Part shown: piece after piece, positions 26,647 through 35,673 of the stretch
Layout of the letters: every line of letters starts with the position of its first letter
Position numbering within the stretch: the first letter of the stretch is position 1
Assembly (NCBI GenBank): GCA_040772885.1
Contig: JAXGXF010000012.1
Span: forward strand, 1-64,000
Direction: 5' to 3'
DNA: 64,000 nt
From: Pullichristensenella sp002068815
Lineage (GTDB): Bacteria > Bacillota > Clostridia > Christensenellales > Aristaeellaceae
Program-made: the position numbers and the translations under genes
Notes under the pieces: generated by a model
What the model saw: only the letters and a program-made list of their open reading frames with translations
Database searches by the model: none
What the model was told of the DNA's origin: nothing

Positions 26647-27309
26647 CTATGCCCCCTCGCCGGTGTAGACGACCAGTGTCGCGTCCTGCACGCCGGGAAT
26701 GTCCGTCAGCCGCTTGAGCAGCGCGTCGGTCTTTTCGAGGCGAACCTCGTAGGTCGCCTCGATCGCGCCCTGCTGTACGGTCTTCGTGCGCAGCCGCTGG
26801 AATTTCACGGTGTTGATGACCTGCGCCGCGGCGCGCTCGGCGGCGTCGGACATCCGGAGCACGAGCAGGTAGCTGTTGAGCTTGCGGGTCTGCATCCTCG
26901 AGACGAGCGAGATCAGGATCGCAATCGCCGCGACCGTCAGCCCCGTCAGGAAGAACTGCCCGGCGCCGAGCAATATGCCCATCGTCAGCGCCCAGAACAT
27001 GTAGGCGGTGTCGAGCGGGTCCTTGACGGCGGTGCGGAAGCGCACGATCGACAGCGCGCCCACCATGCCCATCGAGAGCTGGATCGAATCGCGTATGCAC
27101 ATGACGACCGGCGTCGTGATCAAGGTCATCAGCACCAGCGTCAGCGAAAAGTTCGACGAGTACATGACGCCGCGGAAGTTCGCCCGGTACACCCACGCGA
27201 CCGCGAGTCCCACGGCGAAGGCCAGCAGGATCGAGAACAAAATCGTCGGCCACGAGCCGGGGGCGATCGTCTGGGACGCGAAGAGGTTTGCTACGGCACT
27301 GCTGTTCAT
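26647..27309 (-). CDS. DUF4956 membrane protein
   Basis: The 220-residue protein has four hydrophobic segments within the first ~135 residues (such as WPTILFSILLAFAVGLAVAW and AVAAIAIL) and a soluble C-terminal domain of ~80 residues. GMVGALSIVRFRTAVKDPLD is the signature of DUF4956. The family is usually encoded beside VTC polyphosphate polymerases and CotH proteins, as here. A role as the membrane partner or channel of the polymerase is an inference from that association. Confidence 0.85.
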   Translation of the reverse strand: MNSSAVANLFASQTIAPGSWPTILFSILLAFAVGLAVAWVYRANFRGVMYSSNFSLTLVLMTLITTPVVMCIRDSIQLSMGMVGALSIVRFRTAVKDPLDTAYMFWALTMGILLGAGQFFLTGLTVAAIAILISLVSRMQTRKLNSYLLVLRMSDAAERAAAQVINTVKFQRLRTKTVQQGAIEATYEVRLEKTDALLKRLTDIPGVQDATLVVYTGEGA

Positions 27310-27351
27310 GGAAATCCTCCTTTGTTTATCCGCGGGATAGGGTAAATAAAC

Positions 27352-28050
27352 CTAGATCGGCTGATAGCGCCTGCACAGCACGTATTTCGAGATCGCCGAA
27401 CGCTCCGCGGCGACGTCCGAGATCAGCGCCTGCAAATGGTGCGGGAAATACCGGTCGAACTTGATCTCGAGGATCTCGACGTCCCGGTCGTGCGGCGTGA
27501 CGGTCGCGATGTCGGGGTTGAACATATCGAAGCTCGAGAGGCCGGTGCGAAGCCTGGTGTCGAACGTGATCCTGGTCGTCTCGACCGGACACGTGAACGC
27601 GAGGCGGTCGTAGTCGACGATGACGGCGCTCTTCCATACGCCGGTGCGCATCGCCGCGTACACGTCGCGAAGCAGCGGGCTGTCGGCGCGCTGCAATCCC
27701 CGCGGCTCCCCGGAGATGATCTGCTCGGCGAGCCTGCGCGTTACGCGGAGCGAGCTCTTCTGGATCAGGTCGCCGAGCTTGCGCTTGCGCTCGAGGTAGA
27801 TCTCCGCGTCCGACATGCCGTAGATGCGGATGCGGTACTTGTCGCGGTTCTCGGTGCCGGCGATCTTGTCCACGTAGGCGGTGTCGAACGCGTCGTCGAA
27901 GTAGAGCGAGCGGACCGCGTAGGGCCTGCCGCCCGGACAGTGGCTGTCGAGCCGCATGACGTGGAGCAGCCGGCGCCTGAGCACCTCCAGCTCCGCGGGG
28001 TTTATGAGGTACTTCAGCTCGTGCCGCGCGGGCAGCTGCGTACGGTTCAA
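27352..28050 (-). CDS. VTC-domain polyphosphate polymerase
   Basis: The 232-residue protein consists of a single VTC catalytic tunnel domain. Conserved basic and acidic residues are visible: RHELKYLI, NRDKYRIRIYG, YLERKRKLGDLIQKSS, VDYDRLAF, FDTRLRTG and the metal-binding EILEIKFD. Yeast Vtc4 uses the same set to make polyphosphate from ATP. The start is a TTG at 28050 whose bases overlap the TGA stop of cotH2 (TTGA), with GGGGGG upstream, so the two are translationally coupled. A much longer frame open to 30981 is only a shadow of cotH2. No SPX domain is attached. Confidence 0.85.
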   Translation of the reverse strand: MNRTQLPARHELKYLINPAELEVLRRRLLHVMRLDSHCPGGRPYAVRSLYFDDAFDTAYVDKIAGTENRDKYRIRIYGMSDAEIYLERKRKLGDLIQKSSLRVTRRLAEQIISGEPRGLQRADSPLLRDVYAAMRTGVWKSAVIVDYDRLAFTCPVETTRITFDTRLRTGLSSFDMFNPDIATVTPHDRDVEILEIKFDRYFPHHLQALISDVAAERSAISKYVLCRRYQPI

Positions 28051-30998
28051 AGCGCATTTCCCCCCTGTATCCGGCGAATCGCATCGCCGAAGTACTTCTC
28101 CATGTCCGAATCGCTCATCGAGAGCGAATCCCGGAAGTAGCCGATCAGCTTCTTCGGGCGGGTCTTCGCGTAGTCGGTGAACTTCTTCATCTCGCTGCGG
28201 AATTCCGCCTCGGTCTGGTTCCAGCGCGCGAACTGCGCGGGGAGCTCCGGCAAAAGCAGATTGTACCGCTCCTGGATCGTCCGGAGGATCGCGTCCGTAG
28301 TCCAGTCGGTCGCCATCTTCCCGCCGATGAATGTCAGGAACCGGTCTCGGAACGTCGCGTTCTTCATCAAGGCGATGAACAGCGCGTTGTCCGTGCGCTT
28401 TCCGACGCCCATGCCGCCGGGGGCCAGCCAGCGGCCGATCGAGTTCGCGTCGACGTAGAAGCCCCAGTCGAGGTCGTAGACGATCCAGCGCCATTTGCCG
28501 TCGTCGTTCGCGTTCCGGTACCGCTTGACGTTCAGCGTGTCCGCGTTTCCGACGAATATCTCGAGCGCGTGGTAGGCGATGTAGTTGTCGAGGTCGATCA
28601 CCTCGCCGACCTTGGAAAGCGCGAGGTCGTCCGGCACGCCGTTTTTCCTGACCCAGGTGAGCATCTGCTGGTAGCTCTCGTCGCTTCCGCGCATGACGGT
28701 CACGTTGCCCTTGACGAGGTCGATCCGGTCCTCGTCGCCCTCCCAGCCCTCGAACTGGCAGATCGACGAAGCGCAGATGCGCTCGCGCATGTTGTAGTGG
28801 CCCCAGTAGATGCCGTTTATGTAGACGACGCACAATTCCGTCTCCTGGTAGAACACCGAGGTGCCCTTCGCGAGCGCCGTCAGCACCGAGTCGCGCATGC
28901 GCGTCTTCGGCCCGTCCTCGGAGGAGCTGCGCAGGATAAACGACTGGTAGCTCTCGTACGGCCGCCCGGAAAACAGCGCCGCGTCGAAGCGGTCCGTCCC
29001 GTACTCGCCGCGCGCGATGACCTTGAAGTTCTTCTGCGGGAGCTTGCGGCTGTCCGCGCCGTGCAGCTTCAGGCCGCAGTTGTCCGAGAGCACCGCGTCC
29101 CCCGCGGAGGTGTAGACCTCGACGTGCCCCTCGCGCTCCCAGTCCATTTGGTAGTTCGTGTGGATGCCGGTCGGGCCCGTCAGGTTGTCCGGGTCCGCCA
29201 CGAGCGACACGACGTCGAGCGTGTGCGACACGCCGAACAGATACGTCTGCGACTCCATGTACGAGGGGAGCATGCCGTCCATGTACGCGCGTGCGCGCAC
29301 GACGGAGGTGGCGCCGACGGCGATCGGCCCCGTGTAGGGCGTCGAGGACTCGTCCGGGTCCCCGCAGTCGAGCGTGTAGTAGATGCGCGCGCCCGGCTCG
29401 GCCGAGAGCTCGACCATCGCCATATCCCCGTTTTGAAACAGCCCGCCGGACACCGAGTACGCGGGCTTTGCGCATCGGCCGAGGTAGCCGGTCGGCGCGT
29501 TTTCGGCGTTCGGCGTCGCGGCGTCCGCGTAGCGGAAGCTGCCGTCCGCCATCCGCTGGTAGGAAATTCCGGTGTATTGCTCCGGCACGAACACGCGGTC
29601 GGCGACCGCGCCGTCGGGCGTCGAAAGCGTCAGCGGGTATCCGCCCGCCTGCGCGAGCCGAAACCCCGCGTGCAATATGCCGGACGCGCTCTTCCCCTCG
29701 AGCCCCGACAGGAACACCCCGAGAAACTGCCCGGGCTTGACGACCGTGCCCGCCGGGAACCGCCACTTTCGCGGCTCGGCCGCGTCGTCGGAGAGTCCCC
29801 AGCCCGAGAGATCGACCGCCTCGGCGGACGCGTTCGCGATCTCGAGCCAGTCGTACTCCGTGTCCGACGGGGACGCCATGATCTCGTTGAGCCGGACGCT
29901 CCCCGCCGTGGACGACCGCTGCATCGCGTCGGCGCTCTCCCGCGTGTTCGCCATGCCGGGCGTCGGCGCGGCTGCCGCGGTGAACTTGCCGTCGATTCGC
30001 GAGTACGCCTGATCGGTCGTCAGCGTCGGGTACCTGACCGCGTCGACGGGCACGCCGTCCGGGTCCGAGAGCACGGCCTCCTCGCCGCCGCTCGCCAGCT
30101 TGAAGCCCGCGTGTATGTCCTCGCCGTTCATGCCGGAGAACCCCGACGCGTAGACGACGAGATACCCGCCCGCCGGGATCGAGACCCCCGCCGGGAAGCG
30201 CCACTTCGCCGGATTTTCCGAGGTATCGGAGAGGGAGTAGCCCTCGAGGCTGACCGCGCCGTTCGACAGGTTGTGAAGCTCTATGTAATCGTGGCAGAGC
30301 CCCTCCCTGTCCGGACAGTAGTGCCCGTTCGCGGGCATCAACTCGCTGATCTCGACCGCGCACTCGGCGCGCTCGCCCGCGAGCAGCAGGTGGTTTTCGA
30401 GCGTGTTCCGCATGCCGGGCGTGTACTCGCGGCTCTTCTCCCAGCGCCCGTCGGCGCCCAGCCGGTAGACCTCGTTGCGGTTGAGCTCCGGAATCTCCAC
30501 GCTGTCCGCGAGCGCGCCCGACGCGTCCCGAAGCTCCAAGGCCGAGCCCGACGCGCTCAATCGAAACGCGGCGTGGAGCGCGTAGCCCTCGACGTTTCGC
30601 TTGATGCCGTCGCAGTGGACGACGATCGCCTCCCCGGGGCCCAGCACATGGCCGGGGAACGCGAACCGGTCGACGATGTTCCCGACCTCGGTCAGCGTGT
30701 AGCCGCCCAAGTCGACCGGCTCCGAGCCGGCGTTCTCGATCTCGACCCAGTCCGCGAACGCGCCGAGGTCGCTCCGGTACGCGGACGCGTTCGCCGTCAT
30801 GACCTCGCTTAAATGCACCGGGGAGTCCGAATCGCCGGGCGCCGCCTGGCTGAGGGTGAGCCACGGGGCGTGGTACTGCAGCAGCGCCCCCCCGCACACC
30901 GCGAGCGCGCATACGGCGATCAGCGCCAACGCGCCGGCCCTCGGCGACCTCGTCAAACGGCTTCCCCCCCCGCAAGCGCACATGTGGCTATCATACAC
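28047..30998 (-). CDS. Membrane-anchored CotH-kinase protein with three lamin-tail domains (CotH2)
   Basis: The 983-residue paralogue of CotH1 has the same order: one membrane helix (ALALIAVCALAVCGGALLQ), three lamin-tail-like domains (VHLSEVMTAN, DYIELHNLSNGAVSLEGYSL, YDWLEIANASAEAVDLSGWG), a chitobiase-like module (ARIYYTLDCGDPDESS) and a CotH kinase domain (HGADSRKLPQKNFKVIA, FILRSSSEDGPKTRMRDS, VYDLDWGFYVD). The start is uncertain: ATG 30998, ATG 30983 or TTG 30956. The TTG has GGGGGGGGAAGCCGT before it and would start just ahead of the membrane helix. It lies 30 bases after the sulfatase gene. Confidence 0.86.
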   Translation of the reverse strand: MYDSHMCACGGGSRLTRSPRAGALALIAVCALAVCGGALLQYHAPWLTLSQAAPGDSDSPVHLSEVMTANASAYRSDLGAFADWVEIENAGSEPVDLGGYTLTEVGNIVDRFAFPGHVLGPGEAIVVHCDGIKRNVEGYALHAAFRLSASGSALELRDASGALADSVEIPELNRNEVYRLGADGRWEKSREYTPGMRNTLENHLLLAGERAECAVEISELMPANGHYCPDREGLCHDYIELHNLSNGAVSLEGYSLSDTSENPAKWRFPAGVSIPAGGYLVVYASGFSGMNGEDIHAGFKLASGGEEAVLSDPDGVPVDAVRYPTLTTDQAYSRIDGKFTAAAAPTPGMANTRESADAMQRSSTAGSVRLNEIMASPSDTEYDWLEIANASAEAVDLSGWGLSDDAAEPRKWRFPAGTVVKPGQFLGVFLSGLEGKSASGILHAGFRLAQAGGYPLTLSTPDGAVADRVFVPEQYTGISYQRMADGSFRYADAATPNAENAPTGYLGRCAKPAYSVSGGLFQNGDMAMVELSAEPGARIYYTLDCGDPDESSTPYTGPIAVGATSVVRARAYMDGMLPSYMESQTYLFGVSHTLDVVSLVADPDNLTGPTGIHTNYQMDWEREGHVEVYTSAGDAVLSDNCGLKLHGADSRKLPQKNFKVIARGEYGTDRFDAALFSGRPYESYQSFILRSSSEDGPKTRMRDSVLTALAKGTSVFYQETELCVVYINGIYWGHYNMRERICASSICQFEGWEGDEDRIDLVKGNVTVMRGSDESYQQMLTWVRKNGVPDDLALSKVGEVIDLDNYIAYHALEIFVGNADTLNVKRYRNANDDGKWRWIVYDLDWGFYVDANSIGRWLAPGGMGVGKRTDNALFIALMKNATFRDRFLTFIGGKMATDWTTDAILRTIQERYNLLLPELPAQFARWNQTEAEFRSEMKKFTDYAKTRPKKLIGYFRDSLSMSDSDMEKYFGDAIRRIQGGNAL

Positions 30999-31028
30999 GA
31001 AAACGGCAAAAAATCCAAGTCCGCCGCG

Positions 31029-33056
31029 TCAATTTCCCGGCAATTTTACGGGATCGGTGCGGCTCAGCTCCTCGCCCCCCGGCGCGAACTGGCCGACGTA
31101 GACCTCCGAGCCCTCCGCCGGGCGGTCGATCTTCGCGATCAGGTGCGTCTCGTCGACGAACAGCGCGTTGACCCGCGCGCCGTTCAACACGATGTCGCTG
31201 CACGGCGTAAAGTTCTCCCCGCGCGCGCTGAGCGTGCCGACCGACGCGTCGTACTCGGCGCCGGTCAGCGCGATCGGCACCGAGCCCATCTGAAGCGCCG
31301 TCGGCTGATACGGGTTCGCGCCCTCGTAGATCGCGAGCTCGCCGTAGAGCATGTCGTATTCGAGCACCCGGAGCAGCGCCAGGTAGTTGTCGTCGTCGGC
31401 GTCCGCCGCGTAGTGCTGGTGGAAGTGCATCAGCGCGCCGTTCTCGACGCCGAGCTGCCCGAGCACGTTCGCCGTCAGCTGGAACGCCTGCAGATCCGGC
31501 GCCTCGAAGTCCATGCCGAAGTTGTTCCAGATGGCGTAGGTCGTCTGGTACATGTCGCCGCAGGCGAGCTGGCTGTCCTCGAGGCCGAGCGCGGGCAGGT
31601 GGTCGCCGTAGAGCACGAGCACGATCGGCTCGTCGAGCTCCTCGAGCGCATCGATCAATTCGCCGACGAACCGGTCGACCTCGTTCAGTTCGTTGACGTA
31701 GTTCTTGAACATCGCCGGGTCGACCGCGCCGCCGCATTCGGTTACGTCGATCCGGTCGAGCCCCTCGATGGGCGTCGACGGGTACTTGCCGTGCGACTGC
31801 ACGGTGACGGTGAACACGAAGTCGCGTCCCGGGGTCGTGTCCATCGCCTTCAACACCTCGCCGGTCAGCGTGCCGTCCTTCGCCCACTGGAGCGCGTTGA
31901 AGCTCAGGCCGTTCATGTACTCCTGCGACACGAACCGGTCGAAGCCGAGCTGCGAATAGACGGTGTTGCGGCCGTAGAACGTGCCCATGTAGTTGTGGAT
32001 CGCGGTCGCGGTGTAGCCGAGCGGCTTCAGGTTGAAGCAGACCGTCTCGCAGGTCGTATCCTGAAGCACGGTGTTGTACGGGTATTCGCCCGCGCCGAAG
32101 TAATCGAGGTTCATGCCCGAGAGCACCTCGAACTCGGTGTTCGCGGTCCCGCCGCCGACGGAGGGCACCTTCAGCTGCCCCGACGGCCAGTTCTTCATCA
32201 GATCCGAAAACACCGGGATCGGGTCCTCGGAGAACTTCGCGTCGAGTATGCTGTGGACGTTGAAGAACGACTCGAGCTGCACATAGACGATGTTCGGCGT
32301 CTGCGCCTCGAAGCGCGTCTTCGGCGGCAGCGTCGCCTCCGGCTCGACGATCAGCGGCACGTTCGGGTCCTTGATGTCGACGGCGATCTCCTCGACGAGC
32401 TTTTCGGAGTACTCGTCGGGCTTCGGAATCCCCATGTCCGCGAACGTGTAGGTGAAGCTGTACGGGAAGCCGTAGCTGCGGAACGCCGCGACGAGGCTCG
32501 TCTTGTCCCAATCGACAAAGTGCGTCTCGATGAGCACCTTGCCGACGATCAGGGTCGCCGCGGTCGTCAGGAGGAACACCGTCAGCGCCGCGAGCCGGTT
32601 GAACGGGCCGCGCTTCTTCCACTTCAGGAGCAGCAGCGCGATCGCCGCGAAGAGCAGCGCGATGCCGCCGAACATGAAGATGATCTCGGGCCACGAGAAA
32701 TAGACGGTGATCATCTTGAGCCCGTCGTGGATCAGGAAGAAGTCGCGCGTCGTAAACGGCAGCACGCGGTAGCTGGCGACCAGGTAGTTCGTGATCCCCA
32801 GCGCCATCCAGCTGATCATGACGACGAGCCGCACGCCGCCCCTGCGCGACCAGATCTCCGCGAACAAAAACGTGTTGAAGATGATCTGCACGTTGAACAG
32901 GAACATCCACGGATGTTCCTGCAAAAACGCGATCAGCTTTGCAAATGTCCGGTGGTTGAAGAACTCCACAAACAAAACCAGCGCGACCGACAGAAGCAGC
33001 ATGGCCCAGGTTTCGCTGACGATCTGCCGGAGGGCCTTTTTCCGAGTGTCATTCAT
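31029..33056 (-). CDS. LTA synthase-like membrane sulfatase (phosphoglycerol transferase family)
   Basis: The 675-residue protein has about five N-terminal membrane helices (to ~190) and an extracellular sulfatase-type domain. Active-site motifs of LtaS are visible: VYVQLESFF (metal Glu), GGGTANTEFEVLSGMN (catalytic Thr), QSHGKYPSTP and LYGDHLPALG. Family members polymerise or transfer glycerol phosphate from phosphatidylglycerol on the outer face of the membrane. After the catalytic domain a ~90-residue Ig-like tail (TGAEYDASVGTLSARGENF...) is added. ATG 33056 is preceded by GGGGAAG. It shares an operon with yqhQ and the cotH/VTC module. Confidence 0.85.
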   Translation of the reverse strand: MNDTRKKALRQIVSETWAMLLLSVALVLFVEFFNHRTFAKLIAFLQEHPWMFLFNVQIIFNTFLFAEIWSRRGGVRLVVMISWMALGITNYLVASYRVLPFTTRDFFLIHDGLKMITVYFSWPEIIFMFGGIALLFAAIALLLLKWKKRGPFNRLAALTVFLLTTAATLIVGKVLIETHFVDWDKTSLVAAFRSYGFPYSFTYTFADMGIPKPDEYSEKLVEEIAVDIKDPNVPLIVEPEATLPPKTRFEAQTPNIVYVQLESFFNVHSILDAKFSEDPIPVFSDLMKNWPSGQLKVPSVGGGTANTEFEVLSGMNLDYFGAGEYPYNTVLQDTTCETVCFNLKPLGYTATAIHNYMGTFYGRNTVYSQLGFDRFVSQEYMNGLSFNALQWAKDGTLTGEVLKAMDTTPGRDFVFTVTVQSHGKYPSTPIEGLDRIDVTECGGAVDPAMFKNYVNELNEVDRFVGELIDALEELDEPIVLVLYGDHLPALGLEDSQLACGDMYQTTYAIWNNFGMDFEAPDLQAFQLTANVLGQLGVENGALMHFHQHYAADADDDNYLALLRVLEYDMLYGELAIYEGANPYQPTALQMGSVPIALTGAEYDASVGTLSARGENFTPCSDIVLNGARVNALFVDETHLIAKIDRPAEGSEVYVGQFAPGGEELSRTDPVKLPGN

Positions 33057-33076
33057 CTTGTTCGCTTCCCCTTGGG

Positions 33077-34066
33077 TTAAATTGCCTCCGGGGCCGCATG
33101 GCCCGAAAGCGTCTCCTTTTCCGGATATTCCTTCGCGTCCGGGAGCACGCGCACCATCGCCTCGATCGCGCACTCGATCATCGAGTCGTCCGGCTCCTTC
33201 GTCGTGATGTGCTGTATCAGCACGCCCGGCGCGGAGATCGCGCGCGTGAGCCAGTTGTCGTGCCGGCCCGCGAACTGGATCAACTCATATCCTATGCCGA
33301 TCAGAAGCGGCACGGTGAGGAGCTTCAAGGCCGTCCTGAGCACCGGGTTCGTCGCGCGGATGAAGAACGACACCACGATGCCCACGATCAGCATGAGCAC
33401 GAGGAACGACGTTCCGCAGCGCGGGTGGAACCGGCTCTGCTTGCGCACGTTCTCGACGGTCAGCGGCAGCTTCTTTTCGTAGCAGAAGATCGTCTTGTGC
33501 TCGGCGCCGTGGTACTGGTAGGTGCGGCGGATGTCCTTCAATAGCGCCGTCGCCGCGACGTAGCCGACGAATATCGCGACGCGCACGAGCCCCTCGAACA
33601 GGCTCCTGAGCAGATGGCTCCCCGCGATCGCCGGGAACGCGAGCGCGAGCCAGTTGAAGAGCTGCACGGGCAGGTACATGAAGAGCCCGACGCCCATGAC
33701 CACCGCGAACACGACGGCAATGGGCATCATGAACTTCTCCAATAGCTTCTCCATTTTTTTGGAAAAAGCCGACGGTTCCTTCTTTTTTTTCTTCGGCTCC
33801 TCCTCGGCGATGCCGGAGAGCTCCGCCGAGCGCGAGAGCAGCCGGTAGCCGAGCTTTAGGGAGTCCACCAGCCCGAATATGCCGCGGATGAACGGCCACT
33901 TTGTGATCTTCGACCGCTCCTTCGCGTGCGTCGGGTACATCTCGATCTGTATCTCGCCGCGGGTGTTCCGGACGGCCATCGCGGTCCTCTTCGGGCCGCG
34001 CATCATCAGGCCCTCGATCAGCGCCTGACCCCCGATGTTCGTGTACTTGGTCTTCTGCTTCGCCAT
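33077..34066 (-). CDS. yqhQ: DUF1385 membrane protein (YqhQ family)
   Basis: The 329-residue protein has the family start NIGGQALIEGLMMRGPKRTA and the central motif YQYHGAEHKTIFCYE followed by RFHPRCGTSFLVLMLIVGIV. It contains four to five membrane helices and a Lys/Glu-rich cytoplasmic segment (EEEPKKKKKEPSAF). DUF1385 proteins are widespread in Firmicutes and other bacteria; their role is not settled. The gene is often next to prmC and prfA, which are absent here. It is first in the operon. Confidence 0.9.
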   Translation of the reverse strand: MAKQKTKYTNIGGQALIEGLMMRGPKRTAMAVRNTRGEIQIEMYPTHAKERSKITKWPFIRGIFGLVDSLKLGYRLLSRSAELSGIAEEEPKKKKKEPSAFSKKMEKLLEKFMMPIAVVFAVVMGVGLFMYLPVQLFNWLALAFPAIAGSHLLRSLFEGLVRVAIFVGYVAATALLKDIRRTYQYHGAEHKTIFCYEKKLPLTVENVRKQSRFHPRCGTSFLVLMLIVGIVVSFFIRATNPVLRTALKLLTVPLLIGIGYELIQFAGRHDNWLTRAISAPGVLIQHITTKEPDDSMIECAIEAMVRVLPDAKEYPEKETLSGHAAPEAI

Positions 34067-34107
34067 CGGTGCTGTATCCTTTCATGCAAATGCGACTGTC
34101 CGAAATC

Positions 34108-34135
34108 ATTATACACCAATTTGCGCGCATGTCAA
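34108..34135 (-). promoter_or_regulatory. Promoter of the yqhQ-sulfatase-cotH-VTC operon
   Basis: On the minus strand TTGACA (34135-34130) and TATAAT (34113-34108), both perfect, are spaced by 16 bases. No other promoter or terminator was seen before the terminator at 23311-23349, so six genes may be co-transcribed. Confidence 0.7.
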
Positions 34136-34241
34136 ACCCGCGCTTTCGAGCAAGTGTGTGGCTTTTGCGTGTCGCCTTCCATTATTGCGCGATGGAAACG
34201 TGAACAAACCGTGAACATTGCTGCAATCATTGCCAAAATCA

Positions 34242-34270
34242 TTGAGTGCCGCGAGCGTTTGTGCTATAAT
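34242..34270 (+). promoter_or_regulatory. Promoter of the secreted peptidyl-prolyl isomerase gene
   Basis: TTGAGT (34242-34247), 17 bases, and TATAAT (34265-34270) lie 34 bases before the ATG, divergent from the yqhQ promoter. Confidence 0.7.
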
Positions 34271-34304
34271 CGGCTTCAGGTCAATCAAAACAGGAGGGAA
34301 CCGC

Positions 34305-35612
34305 ATGAATTTGAAGAGGTTTCTCTGCGCGCTCTTGTGTGCGCTGATCGCCGTATCCGGCATGGCGATGGCCGAGGACCCGAAGGACCAGCGCATCGCC
34401 GAGCTCGAGCAGCAGGTCGCCGAGCTGACCGCGCAGGTGGAGGAGTACCACCGCAAGGAATTGGTCGCCGAGTTCGACGGCGGCGAGGTCATGGCGGCGG
34501 ACGCGCAGGCGCAGTACGCGGCCTACGAGCAGATGTATCAGCAGTACGGCATCTCGCTGAAGGACTACGGCATGGAGGACACCGTCAAGCAGCAGGTCGC
34601 CACCGACATGGTGGAGGAGAAGATCGTGCTGTTCATGGCGGACAAGCTCGGCATCGCCCTGAGCGACGAGGCGCGCGCGCAGTTTGAGACCGAGGCCTCC
34701 GAGGCGTACGAGAGCACCGTCAAGATGTACTACGAGCAGTATTTCAAGGAGAGCTACCCGGTCGAGGCCGAGGGCCTCGCCGCCTCCGCGGAGTACCTGA
34801 ACGGCATGGGCTACGGCTACGACGAGCTGCTCGACTCGCACATCAAGTCGTACCTGCGCGACGAGGTCTACAACCATGTGACCAGCGGCGTCGCCGTGAC
34901 CGAGGAGGACGTGAAGGCCTCCTACGACGAGCTCGTCAAGGGCGACGAGGAGAACTACAAGGACAATCCCTCCGCCTACGAGAACGCGCGCAGCAACGGG
35001 ACTTTGATCGCGTGGAACCCCGAGGGCTACCGCGCCGTCAAGCACATCTTGTTTAAGTTCGACGAGGACCAGTCCGCCCGCTACGCGGACCTGATCGGCA
35101 AGAAGGACGCGCTGAACACCGAGAAGACCGCCGAGCCCGAGGAGGGCGTGGAAAAGCGCGAGGACGCCGTGATCGACGGCGAAATCGCGGCGATCGACCA
35201 GCAGTTGGACGCGCTCTATCAGGAGCTGATGCCCGAGGTCGAGGCCGCCGAGGCGCGCTTCAACGACGGCGAGGACATCAACGCCCTGATCGCCGAGCTC
35301 AACGAGGACACCGGCATGACCGAGGACGGCTACGCGGTCGCCGCGAATTCCGCGCTCTGGGACCCGGCGTTCACCGCGGGCGCGATGGCGATTCCCGAGA
35401 TCGGCGGCATCTCCGAGCCGGTCCGCGGCATCTACGGCGTGCACCTGATCTACTATATGGCCGACATTCCCGCGGGCGCCGTGCCGCTCGAGCAGATTCA
35501 CGACAAGGTCGAGACGACCGCGCTCGAGGACAAGCTCGCGGATACCTACTCCGCGCAGCTGGACGCCTGGAAGCAGGAATTGAACCTGAAGATGTACCTC
35601 GAAAACTTCTAG
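34305..35612 (+). CDS. Secreted SurA/PrsA-like peptidyl-prolyl isomerase (parvulin)
   Basis: The 435-residue protein starts at ATG 34305 behind AGGAGGGAACCGC. A signal peptide ends near MAMAED. A short coiled coil (KDQRIAELEQQVAELTAQVE) and a helical SurA-N chaperone region follow (to ~235). The rotamase domain opens with AVKHILFKFDED and closes with GVHLIYYMADIPAGAVPLE. Between them is an unusually long acidic helical insert of about 80 residues. It lacks a lipobox cysteine, so it is not a PrsA lipoprotein. It would help fold exported proteins at the membrane-wall interface. Confidence 0.82.
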   Translation: MNLKRFLCALLCALIAVSGMAMAEDPKDQRIAELEQQVAELTAQVEEYHRKELVAEFDGGEVMAADAQAQYAAYEQMYQQYGISLKDYGMEDTVKQQVATDMVEEKIVLFMADKLGIALSDEARAQFETEASEAYESTVKMYYEQYFKESYPVEAEGLAASAEYLNGMGYGYDELLDSHIKSYLRDEVYNHVTSGVAVTEEDVKASYDELVKGDEENYKDNPSAYENARSNGTLIAWNPEGYRAVKHILFKFDEDQSARYADLIGKKDALNTEKTAEPEEGVEKREDAVIDGEIAAIDQQLDALYQELMPEVEAAEARFNDGEDINALIAELNEDTGMTEDGYAVAANSALWDPAFTAGAMAIPEIGGISEPVRGIYGVHLIYYMADIPAGAVPLEQIHDKVETTALEDKLADTYSAQLDAWKQELNLKMYLENF

Positions 35613-35620
35613 ACACAAAA

Positions 35621-35664
35621 AAGAGGCCGCCCCCGGTTGCATCAACCGGGGGCGGCCTCTTTTT
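35621..35664. terminator. Strong bidirectional terminator
   Basis: AAGAGGCCGCCCCCGGTT pairs perfectly with AACCGGGGGCGGCCTCTT around GCATC, with A-tract and T-tract on either side. It serves the isomerase gene (+) and the gerW gene group (-). Confidence 0.92.
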
Positions 35665-35673
35665 GCTGTTGTT

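Noticed and set aside
24250..27345. 1031-codon open frame on the plus strand opposite cotH1 and DUF4956
   Set aside because: It is extremely rich in Arg/Ala/Val, has no recognisable domain, and exactly mirrors genes with clear domains. Long antisense frames are expected in GC-rich DNA.
28051..30981. Upstream extension of the VTC gene to a 1209-codon frame
   Set aside because: Only the last 232 codons carry VTC homology. The rest overlaps cotH2 in another frame and is low-complexity.
28569..33080. Two long plus-strand frames opposite cotH2 and the sulfatase
   Set aside because: Same low-complexity composition and no motifs; shadows of the real minus-strand genes.
34281..35645. 454-codon minus-strand frame opposite the isomerase gene
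   Set aside because: Leu/Val/Gly/Arg-biased shadow; the plus strand has promoter, ribosome site, signal peptide and domains.
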